NCBI GenBank assembly: GCA_938091165.1
Contig: CALKNK010000035.1
Location: 1 to 47,338, forward strand
Direction: 5' to 3'
Length of the DNA: 47,338 nt
Origin: an uncultured Ilumatobacter sp.
GTDB taxonomy: Bacteria; Actinomycetota; Acidimicrobiia; Acidimicrobiales; Ilumatobacteraceae
Under the pieces are notes generated by a model. It was not told the origin of the DNA. It saw only the letters and a program-made list of their open reading frames with translations, and did no database searches. The translations under genes were made by a program, and so were the position numbers. Positions within the stretch are counted from its first letter, which is position 1. Each line of letters starts with the position of its first letter. This document shows positions 17,412-25,900 of the stretch, piece by piece.

Positions 17412-18167
17412 TCAGAGCAACCGGCGTGCTGCTTCGACCACGATCTCGACGACGCCGGATTCGGCCGCAGCTAACACGTCGGCGTCTGGGGTCTCCTGCT
17501 GAGTGCGATTGACGAGAACTCCTGCAGCGCAGCCAGCTCGCCAGCCTGACGACGCGCACATCGTGAAGAGCGTCGCGGACTCCATCTCGTAGTTGAGGAC
17601 ACCCATCGACTGCCATTCGTCGAGGGAGCCGCAGAACCGTTCGACTACGCGTCCCGATGTCGTGTCGTACCGCTCTTGGCCCGGATAAAAGGTGTCGCTT
17701 GACGCAGTGATGCCGACATGAACTTCGGCGCCAGAGGCGCGAGCTGCCTCGACCAGTGCAGTGGTGCACTCGAAGTCGGCGACAGCGGGGAACTCCATCG
17801 GTGCGAAATGCAAGCTCGCGCCGTCGAGACGAACGGCACCCGTAGTGACGATGATGTCTCCAGGATTCGTATCGGGTTGGATTGCGCCGGTCGTGCCGAC
17901 TCGGAGAAACGTTCGCACTCCGAGTTGGGCCAGTTCTTCGACAGCAATCGACGTCGATGGCCCACCGATGCCTGTTGAGCAGACCACGACGGGTGAGTTT
18001 CCGAGGAAGCCGAGCCACGACGTGAATTCCCGATGTGCTGCAAGCGCAACGGGGTCCTCGAGGAGCGAGGCGATACGGGCGACGCGCTCAGGGTCACCCG
18101 GGAGAATCGCCAACGTGGCACCTTGCAGGTCGGCGGCGTCAAGCCCCAAATGAAACGTCTCAGCCAT
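17412..18167 (-). CDS. udp: uridine phosphorylase
   Basis: A 251-residue nucleoside phosphorylase that is strikingly close to the enterobacterial Udp protein as I remember it. Shared blocks include ATLAILPGDPERV, the phosphate/ribose segment VCSTGIGGPSTSIAVEELAQ, RLDGASLHFAPMEFPAVADF, ASSDTFYPGQERYDT and MGVLNYEMESATLFTMCAS. The reaction is phosphorolysis of uridine to uracil and ribose 1-phosphate. Length matches the family (253 residues in E. coli). No other pyrimidine salvage gene is adjacent. Such conservation in a distant phylum suggests strong constraint or horizontal transfer. Confidence 0.95.
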   Translation of the reverse strand: MAETFHLGLDAADLQGATLAILPGDPERVARIASLLEDPVALAAHREFTSWLGFLGNSPVVVCSTGIGGPSTSIAVEELAQLGVRTFLRVGTTGAIQPDTNPGDIIVTTGAVRLDGASLHFAPMEFPAVADFECTTALVEAARASGAEVHVGITASSDTFYPGQERYDTTSGRVVERFCGSLDEWQSMGVLNYEMESATLFTMCASSGWRAGCAAGVLVNRTQQETPDADVLAAAESGVVEIVVEAARRLL

Positions 18168-18200
18168 GCGGCAACCGTACCTGGAACTGTACTCGTGGGG

Positions 18201-19235
18201 TCAGTGGCCGGTGACGCCGTGGTAGGGGCGACCAGCTTCGTTGAACTCAGTGTAGATCTCCATGAATGCATCACCGAAAGGATTGACCCCACGCAAGGGC
18301 TGCGACGCACGGCGTACCGTCCAATCATTCGGCGCAAGAGCGTTTGCTCGCTCGAAATTGCGCTCAGCGCCAATAGTGTCACCGTCGCGACGGAGCTTGG
18401 CGGCGATCCGGAAAACGAGGCGCGCCTCTTCTTCTTCAGCGCTGAGGTCGTCGACGACTCCCTTGGCGTCATCTGAGGACATTCGTAATGTGCCGTCTTT
18501 GGCCCAGGCCCGGATGTGGTCCTTCTGCTTCTCGGAGTCGATGCCTGTGAGCTCGCGGAATGTGTCGCTCGCGTAGGCGCTCCAGTTGGGATGAACAATG
18601 TTGTCGCATTCGTCGATCATCAGCACGGTTGGCACGTTCGAGATCGCGTAGAGCTCGGCAACGATGTGCTCGGCGTCGATCAGAACCGGATAGGTAATCC
18701 CGTCACACCCAGCGCGGACCGCTGGGACGTCTTCGTCGATGGCGACAGCGATCACTTGGAAGTTGTGATCAGCGAGTTCTTCTTGGAGTGCCTGCCAACC
18801 TGGCAGATCGAGGAGGCACCCTCACCACGATGAGAAGGCCACAAGTAAACGCTTCTTGCTGCGGTGATCAGAAAAGTTCATCGGCAACCCATCGATATTT
18901 GGCAGCACGAAGTCAGGCGCCTTCATGTCATTAATCGCAGCACGACGCTGTTCACGAGGAGCGCCAATGGCCACTAGCCCTGACTCGGTGTCGGTAGTTG
19001 CCGGGCGATCGAGGAGGGAGGCAACTGCGGTGATGTCGATGCGTTCGCCATCGAACAAGGCTTCGTGATCGCTGACGATTACGCAGGCGTCGTCCTTGCA
19101 CAGACCTTCGGGCCTGAGCGCCCAGCCCAGCGCATCTTCAAGGCCACTTGCGTCAACGAGCGGACCACCTTCCAACATCACGATGTCATTTGACGTCACC
19201 GTGCAATGGTACTGGCCGTGTAGCTTCCGGGTCAC
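18201..19235 (-). CDS. ResA-like thioredoxin-fold selenoprotein (UGA read as Sec)
   Basis: This is one gene of about 344 residues read through an in-frame TGA at 18822-18824. Before the TGA the protein runs to KKRLLVAFSSW; after it, in the same frame, comes GCLLDLPGWQALQEELADHNFQ split here only for brevity. The site is exactly the redox-active position of the thioredoxin/TlpA fold, giving W-U-G-C, and matches the known 'ResA-like WAxxUGC motif (seleno)protein' family. A domain of about 110 residues precedes the redoxin domain (APDFVLPNIDGLPMNFSDH); after it come YPVLIDAEHIV, the cis-Pro loop NVPTVLMIDE and a helical C-terminal tail. A SECIS-like hairpin follows the UGA. The start is GTG 19235, with GTG 19199 as an alternative. 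Separate annotation of the two pieces would be wrong. Confidence 0.88.
18786..18821 (-). promoter_or_regulatory. SECIS-like element immediately downstream of the UGA codon
   Basis: Read on the minus strand, the lower stem GGGTGC (18821-18816) pairs with GCACTC (18791-18786, one G-T). After a 9-nt 5'-side bulge, the upper stem CTGCCA (18806-18801) pairs perfectly with TGGCAG (18797-18792), with apical loop GGT at 18800-18798. The loop lies 22-24 nt after the UGA. Bacterial SECIS elements such as that of E. coli fdhF also show GGU in the apical loop at a similar distance. It would recruit SelB with Sec-tRNA. Confidence 0.75.
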
Positions 19236-19312
19236 TTCGGCGCGATTCGTTGCGTCGCGGACCTAGGGCAACCGGATGAGCGTCGGTGAACGCCTGTCGG
19301 TATCGTGCCGCA

Positions 19313-20566
19313 GTGAACGTAGTCAGCCCATTGCAACGAGTGCGTTCGGAGCGTTCAGTTGTCGCGTTCCTCGCCTTCATCGGTGTCTTGATGGCCTTTG
19401 GTATTGATGGAGCGCTTCCGGCCTTTGAAGAACTCAGAGTCACCTTCGACCTCGACGCACGCGGATTCAGTCCGGCGATCACCGGAACCGTGTATTTCGT
19501 TGGGATGGCGCTCGGGCAACTGATCTATGGCGTGCTCGCCGATCGCTTCGGCCGTCGCCCCGTACTCCTCGCCGGTATTGGGATCTATGCGGTCGGCGCG
19601 CTGGCCTCGACGCTTGCGCCAAACCTTGCTGTTCTCCTGATGGCTCGGTTTGTCTGGGGTCTGGGCGCCTCCGCACCGACAGTGTTGAGGTTCGCCATCG
19701 CCCGTGACCTATACACAGGCGATCAGATGGCTCGGGTGGTCAGCACCTTTAGCGCTGTGTTTCTGCTCGGCCCGATCATCGTGCCGTTCATCGGCGAGGC
19801 AATATTGACAGTTGGGGACTGGCGCTCGGTGTTCGCTGCTGCACTGGCTCTCGCTGCCGTGACCGGGGTCTGGGCCGTTCGATTCGGCGAGACCCTTGAT
19901 CCGGCCAATCGCCGCACGCTTCAGTTTGCTCCGCTGCTCGATGCCCTTCGGGCGGTCGCAGTCACGCCGGTCACTCGGTGGATACTGGTTGCCCAAGCAT
20001 TCTTCGGGGGTGCATTCTTCGTGTGGCTCGGTAGTGCCCAACCAGTCATCGACGAGATCTACGACCGTTCGTCGCAGTTCACGCTCTTCTTCGGCGCGTC
20101 GGGAATTGGCATGGCACTGGCATTGTTGTTCAACCGTCCGCTCATCGAACGATTTGGCGCTGCCCGGATGGTGGTGTTGGCGGCGACGGCATTCGTCATA
20201 CTTGCAGCCGTTGGCCTTGCCGGAACGTTAGCTGCCGACGGCGTGCCATCAATTTGGTGGTGGTTCGGCTGGGCATTCTTGGCCAACGCGATGTCGATGA
20301 TCATGGGGCCGATGAGCGCGTCCCTGGCGCTCGAACCGATGGCGAACAAGGCGGGGACAGCTTCGGCAATTCTTGGTGTCGCTCAGCTCGGTGTTGGCGC
20401 CGGCCTGGCCGCAATCGTCGATGCGCAGATCGATACGACTGTCACCCCGATGTTGGCTGGTGCGCTGGTCTACGGAGTCCTCGGTCTAGGTTGCATCGTC
20501 TTGGCGACACGTCGACCCACCGGGAACGCACCGAGCCTCCGCCCCTTGTCAGACGGTGAACGCTGA
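19313..20566 (+). CDS. MFS transporter, Bcr/CflA-like drug exporter
   Basis: A 417-residue inner-membrane transporter with about twelve hydrophobic segments. The MFS signature between helices 2 and 3 is QLIYGVLADRFGRRPVLLAG, and ARFVWGLGASAPTVLRFAIARD follows, typical of the Bcr/CflA drug-resistance group. It probably exports a small toxic compound or metabolite by proton antiport. GTG 19313 or GTG 19286 could be the start. It is divergent from the selenoprotein gene, and its 3' end overlaps the convergent SRPBCC gene by 18 bp. Confidence 0.85.
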   Translation: MNVVSPLQRVRSERSVVAFLAFIGVLMAFGIDGALPAFEELRVTFDLDARGFSPAITGTVYFVGMALGQLIYGVLADRFGRRPVLLAGIGIYAVGALASTLAPNLAVLLMARFVWGLGASAPTVLRFAIARDLYTGDQMARVVSTFSAVFLLGPIIVPFIGEAILTVGDWRSVFAAALALAAVTGVWAVRFGETLDPANRRTLQFAPLLDALRAVAVTPVTRWILVAQAFFGGAFFVWLGSAQPVIDEIYDRSSQFTLFFGASGIGMALALLFNRPLIERFGAARMVVLAATAFVILAAVGLAGTLAADGVPSIWWWFGWAFLANAMSMIMGPMSASLALEPMANKAGTASAILGVAQLGVGAGLAAIVDAQIDTTVTPMLAGALVYGVLGLGCIVLATRRPTGNAPSLRPLSDGER

Positions 20567-21010
20567 CCGCAGATTCTGCATCGTGGTCTGGCAACTCGTC
20601 TCGAGGTTGTCGCGACGTCCCTCGATCCTGCCGGGGTAAACGTCGGGCAGAGCGAGCATCGGAGCATCAAAAGTTTCCGTCACGCGACAAGACGACGGCC
20701 CAGTGGGCTCAATGGTGTATCTCCATGTCGTGGCATGTTCGAATGCAGGTGGTACCTCGTAGGCAAACTCGTGCCCTGGGTTGGCGACGGTGACCTCGCA
20801 GTCTGCGTGCCAGGTGTAGTCCCTCGCCCGGTTGTACCCGCGAAAACGCGTGCCCACTGCGATTGCGGTTGCGCCGTTCAGAAACTCGCACCGCTCATTC
20901 TCTGGACTGAGTGTTGGCAGGCGTTCGAGATCGGTGAGAAGGGTGTAGACGTCAGCGGCCGACGCATTGACGTCGACGGCCGCAGACCCTTTGGTTGCAG
21001 ATTGCTCCAT
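20549..21010 (-). CDS. SRPBCC (START/polyketide cyclase-like) family protein
   Basis: A 153-residue protein with the helix-grip fold pattern. It opens with SAAVDVNASAADVYTLLTDLERLPTLSPE, has the central VGTRFRGYNR, then a run of beta strands (TWHADCEVTVANPG, TTWRYTIEPT) and a long C-terminal helix (NLETSCQTTMQNL). Such proteins bind hydrophobic ligands or act as cyclases or aromatases; nothing in the sequence tells which. ATG 21010 is preferred over longer frames that look random. It lies downstream of the mttB-like gene on the same strand, 97 bp away, so it could be the last gene of that operon. Confidence 0.78.
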   Translation of the reverse strand: MEQSATKGSAAVDVNASAADVYTLLTDLERLPTLSPENERCEFLNGATAIAVGTRFRGYNRARDYTWHADCEVTVANPGHEFAYEVPPAFEHATTWRYTIEPTGPSSCRVTETFDAPMLALPDVYPGRIEGRRDNLETSCQTTMQNLRSAFTV

Positions 21011-21107
21011 TTGAGCAGTGTCGTTGATGAGAGCGCCACCGCACGGATTGAGCTTCAGCCCAGGACGTGTTGGCCCAGAGGGCGTGGAGGGTGCCCTCGC
21101 TAATTGC

Positions 21108-22646
21108 TCAGCCGATTTCGTCGGGCATCTCAGCCTTGCGGCGCCCGATGTAGTCCTGCAGTTCCGCGTCGATGGCATCGTCGATCGGCGGTGGTTCGTA
21201 ACTGGCGAGGGTGGCCTTCCATGCAGCGTTGGCTCGGTCAGCAGAGGTGGATGAACCGTCTTCCATCCACTGCTCATAGCTGGAGTTGTCGGCCAGGGTC
21301 GAGCGATAGAACGCAGTTTCGAAGTTGGCGAACGTGTGGCCCGTGCCGAGAAAGTGCTCGCCAGGCGTGTGCTCGAGGAGCGCATCAACGCCTTGGCCGT
21401 TCTCGCTCATGTCCAGGCCTTGACCGAACTTCATCATCATGCCGAGCTGATCAGCATCCATCATGAATTTCTCGTAGCCGACGGCGAGGCCGCCTTCCAT
21501 CCAGCCTGCCGCGTGCAGCACGAAGTTCACACCGGCCATGACAGTCGGGATGATCGTTGACGCAGACTCGTAGGCCGCCTGCGCGTCGGGCAGCTTCGAT
21601 GCTGTGAGTGAGCCGCCCGAGCGGAATGGGACCCCGAGGCGTCGGGCGAGGGCCGAGACGGTGTACAGGACGATGGCGGGCTCGGGTGTGCCGAACGTTG
21701 GTGCGCCGGTTGCCATGGACATCGATGACGCAAATGATCCGAAGATAACGGGGGCGCCTGGGCGAACGAGCTGGCAGAACGCCATTCCGGCAAGCGCCTC
21801 AGCGAGCGTCTGCGCAGCGACTGCCGCCGCTGTAGTCGGGGCCATGGCCCCGGAAAGGATGAACGGAGAGATGATGCACGCCTGATTTGCTGCTGCATAG
21901 GTTTCTGCGGCGGCCAACATCGTGTCGTCCCACACCAGCGGGGACGAGGCGTTGATCAGTGATGACATCACCGTGCGGTCGGCTAGATCTCCACCAAACC
22001 CAATCCGGGCGAGTTCGATCGAGTCGGCTGCTCGCTCGCCGGCGGTAACTGAACCCATAAACGCCTTGTCGCTGTACCTGAGGTGGGCGTACACCATGTC
22101 GAGATGTCGCTTATTGACGGGAACGTCGACGGGCTCGCACACCGTGCCGCCCGAATGATGCAGGTGAGGCGACGAGTAGGTGAGCTTGACAATGTTCTCG
22201 AAGTCGTTGATCGTCGCGTAACGGCGACCTTGGTCCTGGTCGTAGACGAATGGCGAGCCATAGTTCGGGGCAAACACCGTATTGGGACCGCCGATTTCGA
22301 CGTTATGTGCAGGGTTGCGGGCGTGCTGCGTGTACTGCGGCGGCGCAGTTGCTTGAACGAGTGTGCGGCACAATCCGCGGGGAAACCGAACACGTTCGCC
22401 GTCGACGTCTGCACCTGCATCGCGCCACATCTCGATTGCGCGTGGATAGTTTCGGAACTCGATGCCGACCTGTTCGAGGATCGATTCGGCGTTGTATTCG
22501 ATCAGCTCGAGGTGTTCGTCGGTGACCAACTCGTATGGACGGATCTGGCGTAGCAGGTAGGCTGGAGTCGGTGTTGCCGACGTGGCACGACTCGCCGCTC
22601 GCCCCGCGCGACCGCCGGATCTGCGTCCTCGACGTTCTTCACTCAT
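21108..22646 (-). CDS. MttB-family methyltransferase, non-pyrrolysine type
   Basis: A 512-residue member of the trimethylamine methyltransferase superfamily (COG5598). The frame is uninterrupted, so there is no amber codon at the pyrrolysine position; it belongs with MtgB-like enzymes that demethylate glycine betaine or other quaternary amines. Recognisable blocks are YELVTDEHLELIEYNAESIL, RFPRGLCRTLV, HHSGGTVCEPVDVP, and GGSLTASKLPDAQAAYES where Pyl enzymes carry their special residue nearby. The N-terminus is Arg/Gly-rich (RRGRRSGGRAGR). Start ATG 22646 has GGGAG 6 nt upstream. It should pass a methyl group from its substrate to the corrinoid protein of the same operon. An operator-like palindrome lies 33 bp upstream. 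Confidence 0.9.
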   Translation of the reverse strand: MSEERRGRRSGGRAGRAASRATSATPTPAYLLRQIRPYELVTDEHLELIEYNAESILEQVGIEFRNYPRAIEMWRDAGADVDGERVRFPRGLCRTLVQATAPPQYTQHARNPAHNVEIGGPNTVFAPNYGSPFVYDQDQGRRYATINDFENIVKLTYSSPHLHHSGGTVCEPVDVPVNKRHLDMVYAHLRYSDKAFMGSVTAGERAADSIELARIGFGGDLADRTVMSSLINASSPLVWDDTMLAAAETYAAANQACIISPFILSGAMAPTTAAAVAAQTLAEALAGMAFCQLVRPGAPVIFGSFASSMSMATGAPTFGTPEPAIVLYTVSALARRLGVPFRSGGSLTASKLPDAQAAYESASTIIPTVMAGVNFVLHAAGWMEGGLAVGYEKFMMDADQLGMMMKFGQGLDMSENGQGVDALLEHTPGEHFLGTGHTFANFETAFYRSTLADNSSYEQWMEDGSSTSADRANAAWKATLASYEPPPIDDAIDAELQDYIGRRKAEMPDEIG

Positions 22647-22817
22647 TAGGACTCCCATCCGACCCAAAACCGCTCAACGTCCCACCATGCGGAACGGTTC
22701 CAGCATACAGAACACGCATGCCTCCGTCGACCGGAGTGCAAGTCTCGAAAGAGGCTGCGTGACCGTTGTTCAGCGACCGTGCTCTGACATTTTGGGAGTT
22801 GGAGCGGAGAGCGAGAG
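22647..22817 (-). promoter_or_regulatory. leader region of the mttB-like gene
   Basis: This 171-bp gap is the longest inside the C1 operon and may hold an internal promoter. It contains the 17-bp operator-like element at 22679-22695 and a perfect 11-bp palindrome GGAACGGTTCC at 22691-22701. The Shine-Dalgarno GGGAG sits just before the start. No small ORF of interest was seen. Confidence 0.4.
22679..22695 (-). promoter_or_regulatory. third IclR-type operator-like site, before the mttB-like gene
   Basis: On the minus strand the element reads GTTCCGCATGGTGGGAC. It matches the perfect operator at 27821 in 12 of 17 bases, including the whole GTTCCG half, and the second site at 27839 in 13 of 17. 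It is placed 33 bp before the start codon. Function as an operator is inferred from similarity only. Confidence 0.4.
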
Positions 22818-24875
22818 TCAGGTTGGGCGGCGACGTCGGCCACTGCGTTCACGTCTGCCAACTGCGTTCATTCTGGGTGCTGCTGAGGGCAGGGTGGTCT
22901 CCTTGGCGAGGTTCGGAGTGGGCTCGGTGGTATGCGGAAAGCCCATTGCATTCACGAATAGTTCCTGAAAGCGCAGCTCGGTGGCTGTCTCAATCTTTTC
23001 AACGCTCAGGGCAGCGGCCTCGATTTCGGCACGTTGCGCCTCTGATACGAGAGCTCGAACAGCACCGGCGCCTGCAGCATTGCCGACTGAGGCGACCCGG
23101 GCCACTGGCACGTCGGGAACAAGACCGAGAACCTTGGCATACAGCGGGTCGATGTGCGCTCCAAATGCACCGGCGAGACGTACCGAGCCGATCTCGTTTG
23201 GGTCGGTCTTGCCGGCCTGTTCGCAGAGCAGATCGATTCCAGCTCGCAATGCAGCTTTTGCGAGTTGGATCGCACGGACGTCGTCTTGTGTGACGTTGAT
23301 GTTCGCCGTCGGGTCATCGGCGTCGCCGAACAGCCGATAGGAGAACGTTCGACCATCGGCGAACACGCGGTCCGTTTTTGCCGGGCCGTCTGGTCGGATC
23401 GTGCCGTCGACATCGAGGAGTCCAGCGAGATAGAGCTCACCCATCGCCTCAATGATCCCCGAGCCGCAGATTCCTGATATCTCGAGCTTGGATGTTTCTG
23501 CGCTGAATGCTGGGTCGTCCGACCACAGGTCGCTGCCAATTACCTTGACGCAAGGTTCCAGAGTGTTGCGATCAATGCGAACGCGTTCGATGGCGCCCAC
23601 CGTTGCGCGCATTCCCGCCGAGATTTGAGCACCTTCGAAGGCCGGGCCCGTGGGGGAGGAAGCAGCGAGTAGGTGCTTGGAGTTGCCGAACACGATCTCG
23701 GCGTTCGTGCCGACGTCGACGAGGAGTTGCAGCGCGTCTGAGCGGTGAGGGCCCTCAGCCAGGATGGCGCCAGCGGTGTCAGCACCGACGTGGCCCGCAA
23801 TGCACGGCAGTAGATATGTCGATGCGAACGGCGCATCAATTTCGAGGTCGGTGGCGCGGACGGTCACAGATCTGTCGGTTGCAAGGAGAAAGGGCGCTTG
23901 ACCCAAGGGAGTGGGGTCGATTCCAAGGATCACGTGATGCATGATCGGGTTCCCAACGAGGGTTATATCGAGGATCGATGCCCGATCGATCGGGCGCAGC
24001 GTGTCGACGTTGGTTGCAGCGTCGTCGACAAGCTCGCCAATCATCGAGTTCAGCGCAGCGCGGATCGAACGGGTCAGCTCGACCTCGCCACCTGGATTCA
24101 TCATCACGTACGAGACCCGCGACATGAGGTCATCGCCGAAGCGAATCTGCGGATTCATCACACCGTCGCTTGCGACCACTTCACCGGTTTCTAGGTCGAC
24201 TAAGTGGCCCGCGACAGTGGTCGACCCGACATCAACGGCGACGCCGAAAGAGCGATCGACGTAGCCGGGATACACGGCGCACACATCGCAGCCACGCCGA
24301 ACGCCGACAGTGATTGCGTTGTTACCTTGCTTGGCAGCATCGGTGATCAATGGCAGCACGTGTGGGTCCACACGCGCCATGATGACGTCGTAGTCAGCCA
24401 GCAGTGCTGCGCTGATTTGTTCGCTCAACCCGCCGAGCTCGGCACCTAACTCCGCCTTCGGTAACTCGATGTAATGCAGCCGTACCAGCGGGTCGACCTC
24501 GATATCGCCGAGATCGACCGACTTACGGACAACTTGCTTGTGCACTTGGCTTGCTGCAGGAATCTCGACGACAAGGTCACCGGACACCTGTGCTGCGCAG
24601 CCGAGACGCTGCCCGTCGAGTATTGGGCGTCGCCCGGTGTATTCCGTTTCGGTCGTTCCCCAACCGGTGATTGAGCTTTCGGTCGACTCGATCTGCCACT
24701 TGGGGAACGACCCTGCTGTTGAGACGACTTGGCATCGACCGCACAACCCGCGACCACCGCAAGTGGAGTCGAGGTCAGCACCTGCCCGCCGTGCCGCATC
24801 GAGCACCGTTGTGCCTTCATCGACGGTGACTGATAGCCCTGATGGCGTAAAGATCACCCGATATTGTGCATCCAT
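22818..24875 (-). CDS. RACo-like corrinoid activation protein (2Fe-2S, ASKHA ATPase)
   Basis: A 685-residue protein with the layout of reductive activators of corrinoid methyl carriers. An N-terminal plant-type [2Fe-2S] domain holds C39, C45, C48 and C93 (CGGRGLCGRC then LGCAAQV). A middle linker is followed by the C-terminal ASKHA ATPase domain: GVAVDVGSTTVAGHLVDLET, LLVDVGTNAEIVFGN, GICGSGIIEAM and RLAGAFGAHIDP. It should reduce inactive Co(II) cobalamin on the partner corrinoid protein to Co(I) with ATP. The tail ends in the basic string RRERSGRRRRPT. It starts 9 bp after the methyl-THF methyltransferase gene. Confidence 0.92.
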   Translation of the reverse strand: MDAQYRVIFTPSGLSVTVDEGTTVLDAARRAGADLDSTCGGRGLCGRCQVVSTAGSFPKWQIESTESSITGWGTTETEYTGRRPILDGQRLGCAAQVSGDLVVEIPAASQVHKQVVRKSVDLGDIEVDPLVRLHYIELPKAELGAELGGLSEQISAALLADYDVIMARVDPHVLPLITDAAKQGNNAITVGVRRGCDVCAVYPGYVDRSFGVAVDVGSTTVAGHLVDLETGEVVASDGVMNPQIRFGDDLMSRVSYVMMNPGGEVELTRSIRAALNSMIGELVDDAATNVDTLRPIDRASILDITLVGNPIMHHVILGIDPTPLGQAPFLLATDRSVTVRATDLEIDAPFASTYLLPCIAGHVGADTAGAILAEGPHRSDALQLLVDVGTNAEIVFGNSKHLLAASSPTGPAFEGAQISAGMRATVGAIERVRIDRNTLEPCVKVIGSDLWSDDPAFSAETSKLEISGICGSGIIEAMGELYLAGLLDVDGTIRPDGPAKTDRVFADGRTFSYRLFGDADDPTANINVTQDDVRAIQLAKAALRAGIDLLCEQAGKTDPNEIGSVRLAGAFGAHIDPLYAKVLGLVPDVPVARVASVGNAAGAGAVRALVSEAQRAEIEAAALSVEKIETATELRFQELFVNAMGFPHTTEPTPNLAKETTLPSAAPRMNAVGRRERSGRRRRPT

Positions 24876-24884
24876 GCCGCTGGG

Positions 24885-25805
24885 TCAGCCTTCGACACGG
24901 GCGCGTCGCCCGCCGCGTCGACGTGGGGCGCCACCCGCTGCATCACCAGCTGCTTGGCCGCCACCCTCGCGATACGTTGCGATCCAAGCGCCGCAGTCCT
25001 GATCGTGACCAGCAAGTACATCGGCGGCTTTCACGGCCTTCTTTACCTCATCGTGCAATGGGCTCATGATCGCGGAGGTCATCCCATTCGAAATTGCCAT
25101 TGAAAGAAATGTGCCTGTGATCGCGTGACGTTCCGGCAATCCGAAGCTTACGTTTGACGCCCCGCAGGTTGTGTTGACCTTTAGCTCGGTCTGCAAGCGG
25201 CGGAGGAGCTTGAACACTTGTTGGCCGGCCTGCCCCATGGCACCAATTGGCATGACTAACGGGTCAACGATCACATCGGATGACGGGATGCCGTGATCGG
25301 CGGCACGGTTGACGATTTTCCTGGCGACTTCGAACCGAACATCGGGATCTTCGGAGATGCCGGTCTCATCATTCGAGATGGCCACCACTGCAGCGCCGTA
25401 CTTTTTTACGAGTGGCAGGACTCGCTCCATCTGTTCGTCTTCGCCGGTGACCGAATTGATCAACGGCCTGCCCTGATAAACCGCGCAGCCGGCTTCGAGT
25501 GCTTCGACAATCGAGGAGTCGATTGACAGTGGGACGTCGGTGACGGACTGCACGAGTTGAATCGCTTGCGCGAGCAGAGCCGGTTCATCAGCGAGCGGAA
25601 TGCCAGCGTTGACGTCAAGCATCTGGGCGCCAGCGGCAACCTGCGCAAGTGCGTCAGCCGCCACTTGCTCAAAGTTGCCCTCTTTCATTTCGGCTGCAAG
25701 CAATTTGCGTCCGGTCGGGTTGATGCGCTCACCGATCATGACGAACGGCCGGTGGAAGCCGATGACTACCTCTTTCGTTGCTGAGCTGATGATGGTTTCG
25801 GTCAT
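24885..25805 (-). CDS. methyl-tetrahydrofolate:corrinoid methyltransferase (MtgA/AcsE-like)
   Basis: A 306-residue pterin-binding TIM-barrel enzyme. The family blocks are FVMIGERINPTGRK, MLDVNAGIP, PLSIDSS, LINSVTGE, AISNDETG, VIVDPLVMPIG and the Asn-containing CGASNVSFGLP. It should move the methyl group between the corrinoid protein and tetrahydrofolate, here most likely producing methyl-THF for C1 metabolism. The last 25 residues are an unusual extension rich in Gly and Arg (APRRRGGRRARVEG). It is located between the PF13769-like and RACo-like genes, on the same strand. Confidence 0.93.
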   Translation of the reverse strand: MTETIISSATKEVVIGFHRPFVMIGERINPTGRKLLAAEMKEGNFEQVAADALAQVAAGAQMLDVNAGIPLADEPALLAQAIQLVQSVTDVPLSIDSSIVEALEAGCAVYQGRPLINSVTGEDEQMERVLPLVKKYGAAVVAISNDETGISEDPDVRFEVARKIVNRAADHGIPSSDVIVDPLVMPIGAMGQAGQQVFKLLRRLQTELKVNTTCGASNVSFGLPERHAITGTFLSMAISNGMTSAIMSPLHDEVKKAVKAADVLAGHDQDCGAWIATYREGGGQAAGDAAGGAPRRRGGRRARVEG

Positions 25806-25900
25806 GACGCTCTCGATTCTTTTCGAGTGACTTCGGAGTTGAGTGATTTGGGTTCGGAACTAGACGTAAACTGGCGGCGGCGGAGAAGTGAAGAGGTTGG

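Noticed and set aside
18822..18824. Interpreting the TGA as a nonsense mutation (pseudogene)
   Set aside because: Both sides stay in the same frame with intact fold motifs, the site is the redox residue, and a SECIS-like hairpin follows at once.
21108..22646. Pyrrolysine-containing MttB
   Set aside because: The frame has no internal TAG, and the region near the usual Pyl position is continuous sense sequence (GGSLTASKLPDAQ), so it is a non-Pyl homologue.
25806..25900. Another operator before the methyl-THF methyltransferase gene
   Set aside because: Only the half-site CGGAAC (25855-25860) is present; the other arm does not match, so it is too weak to list.
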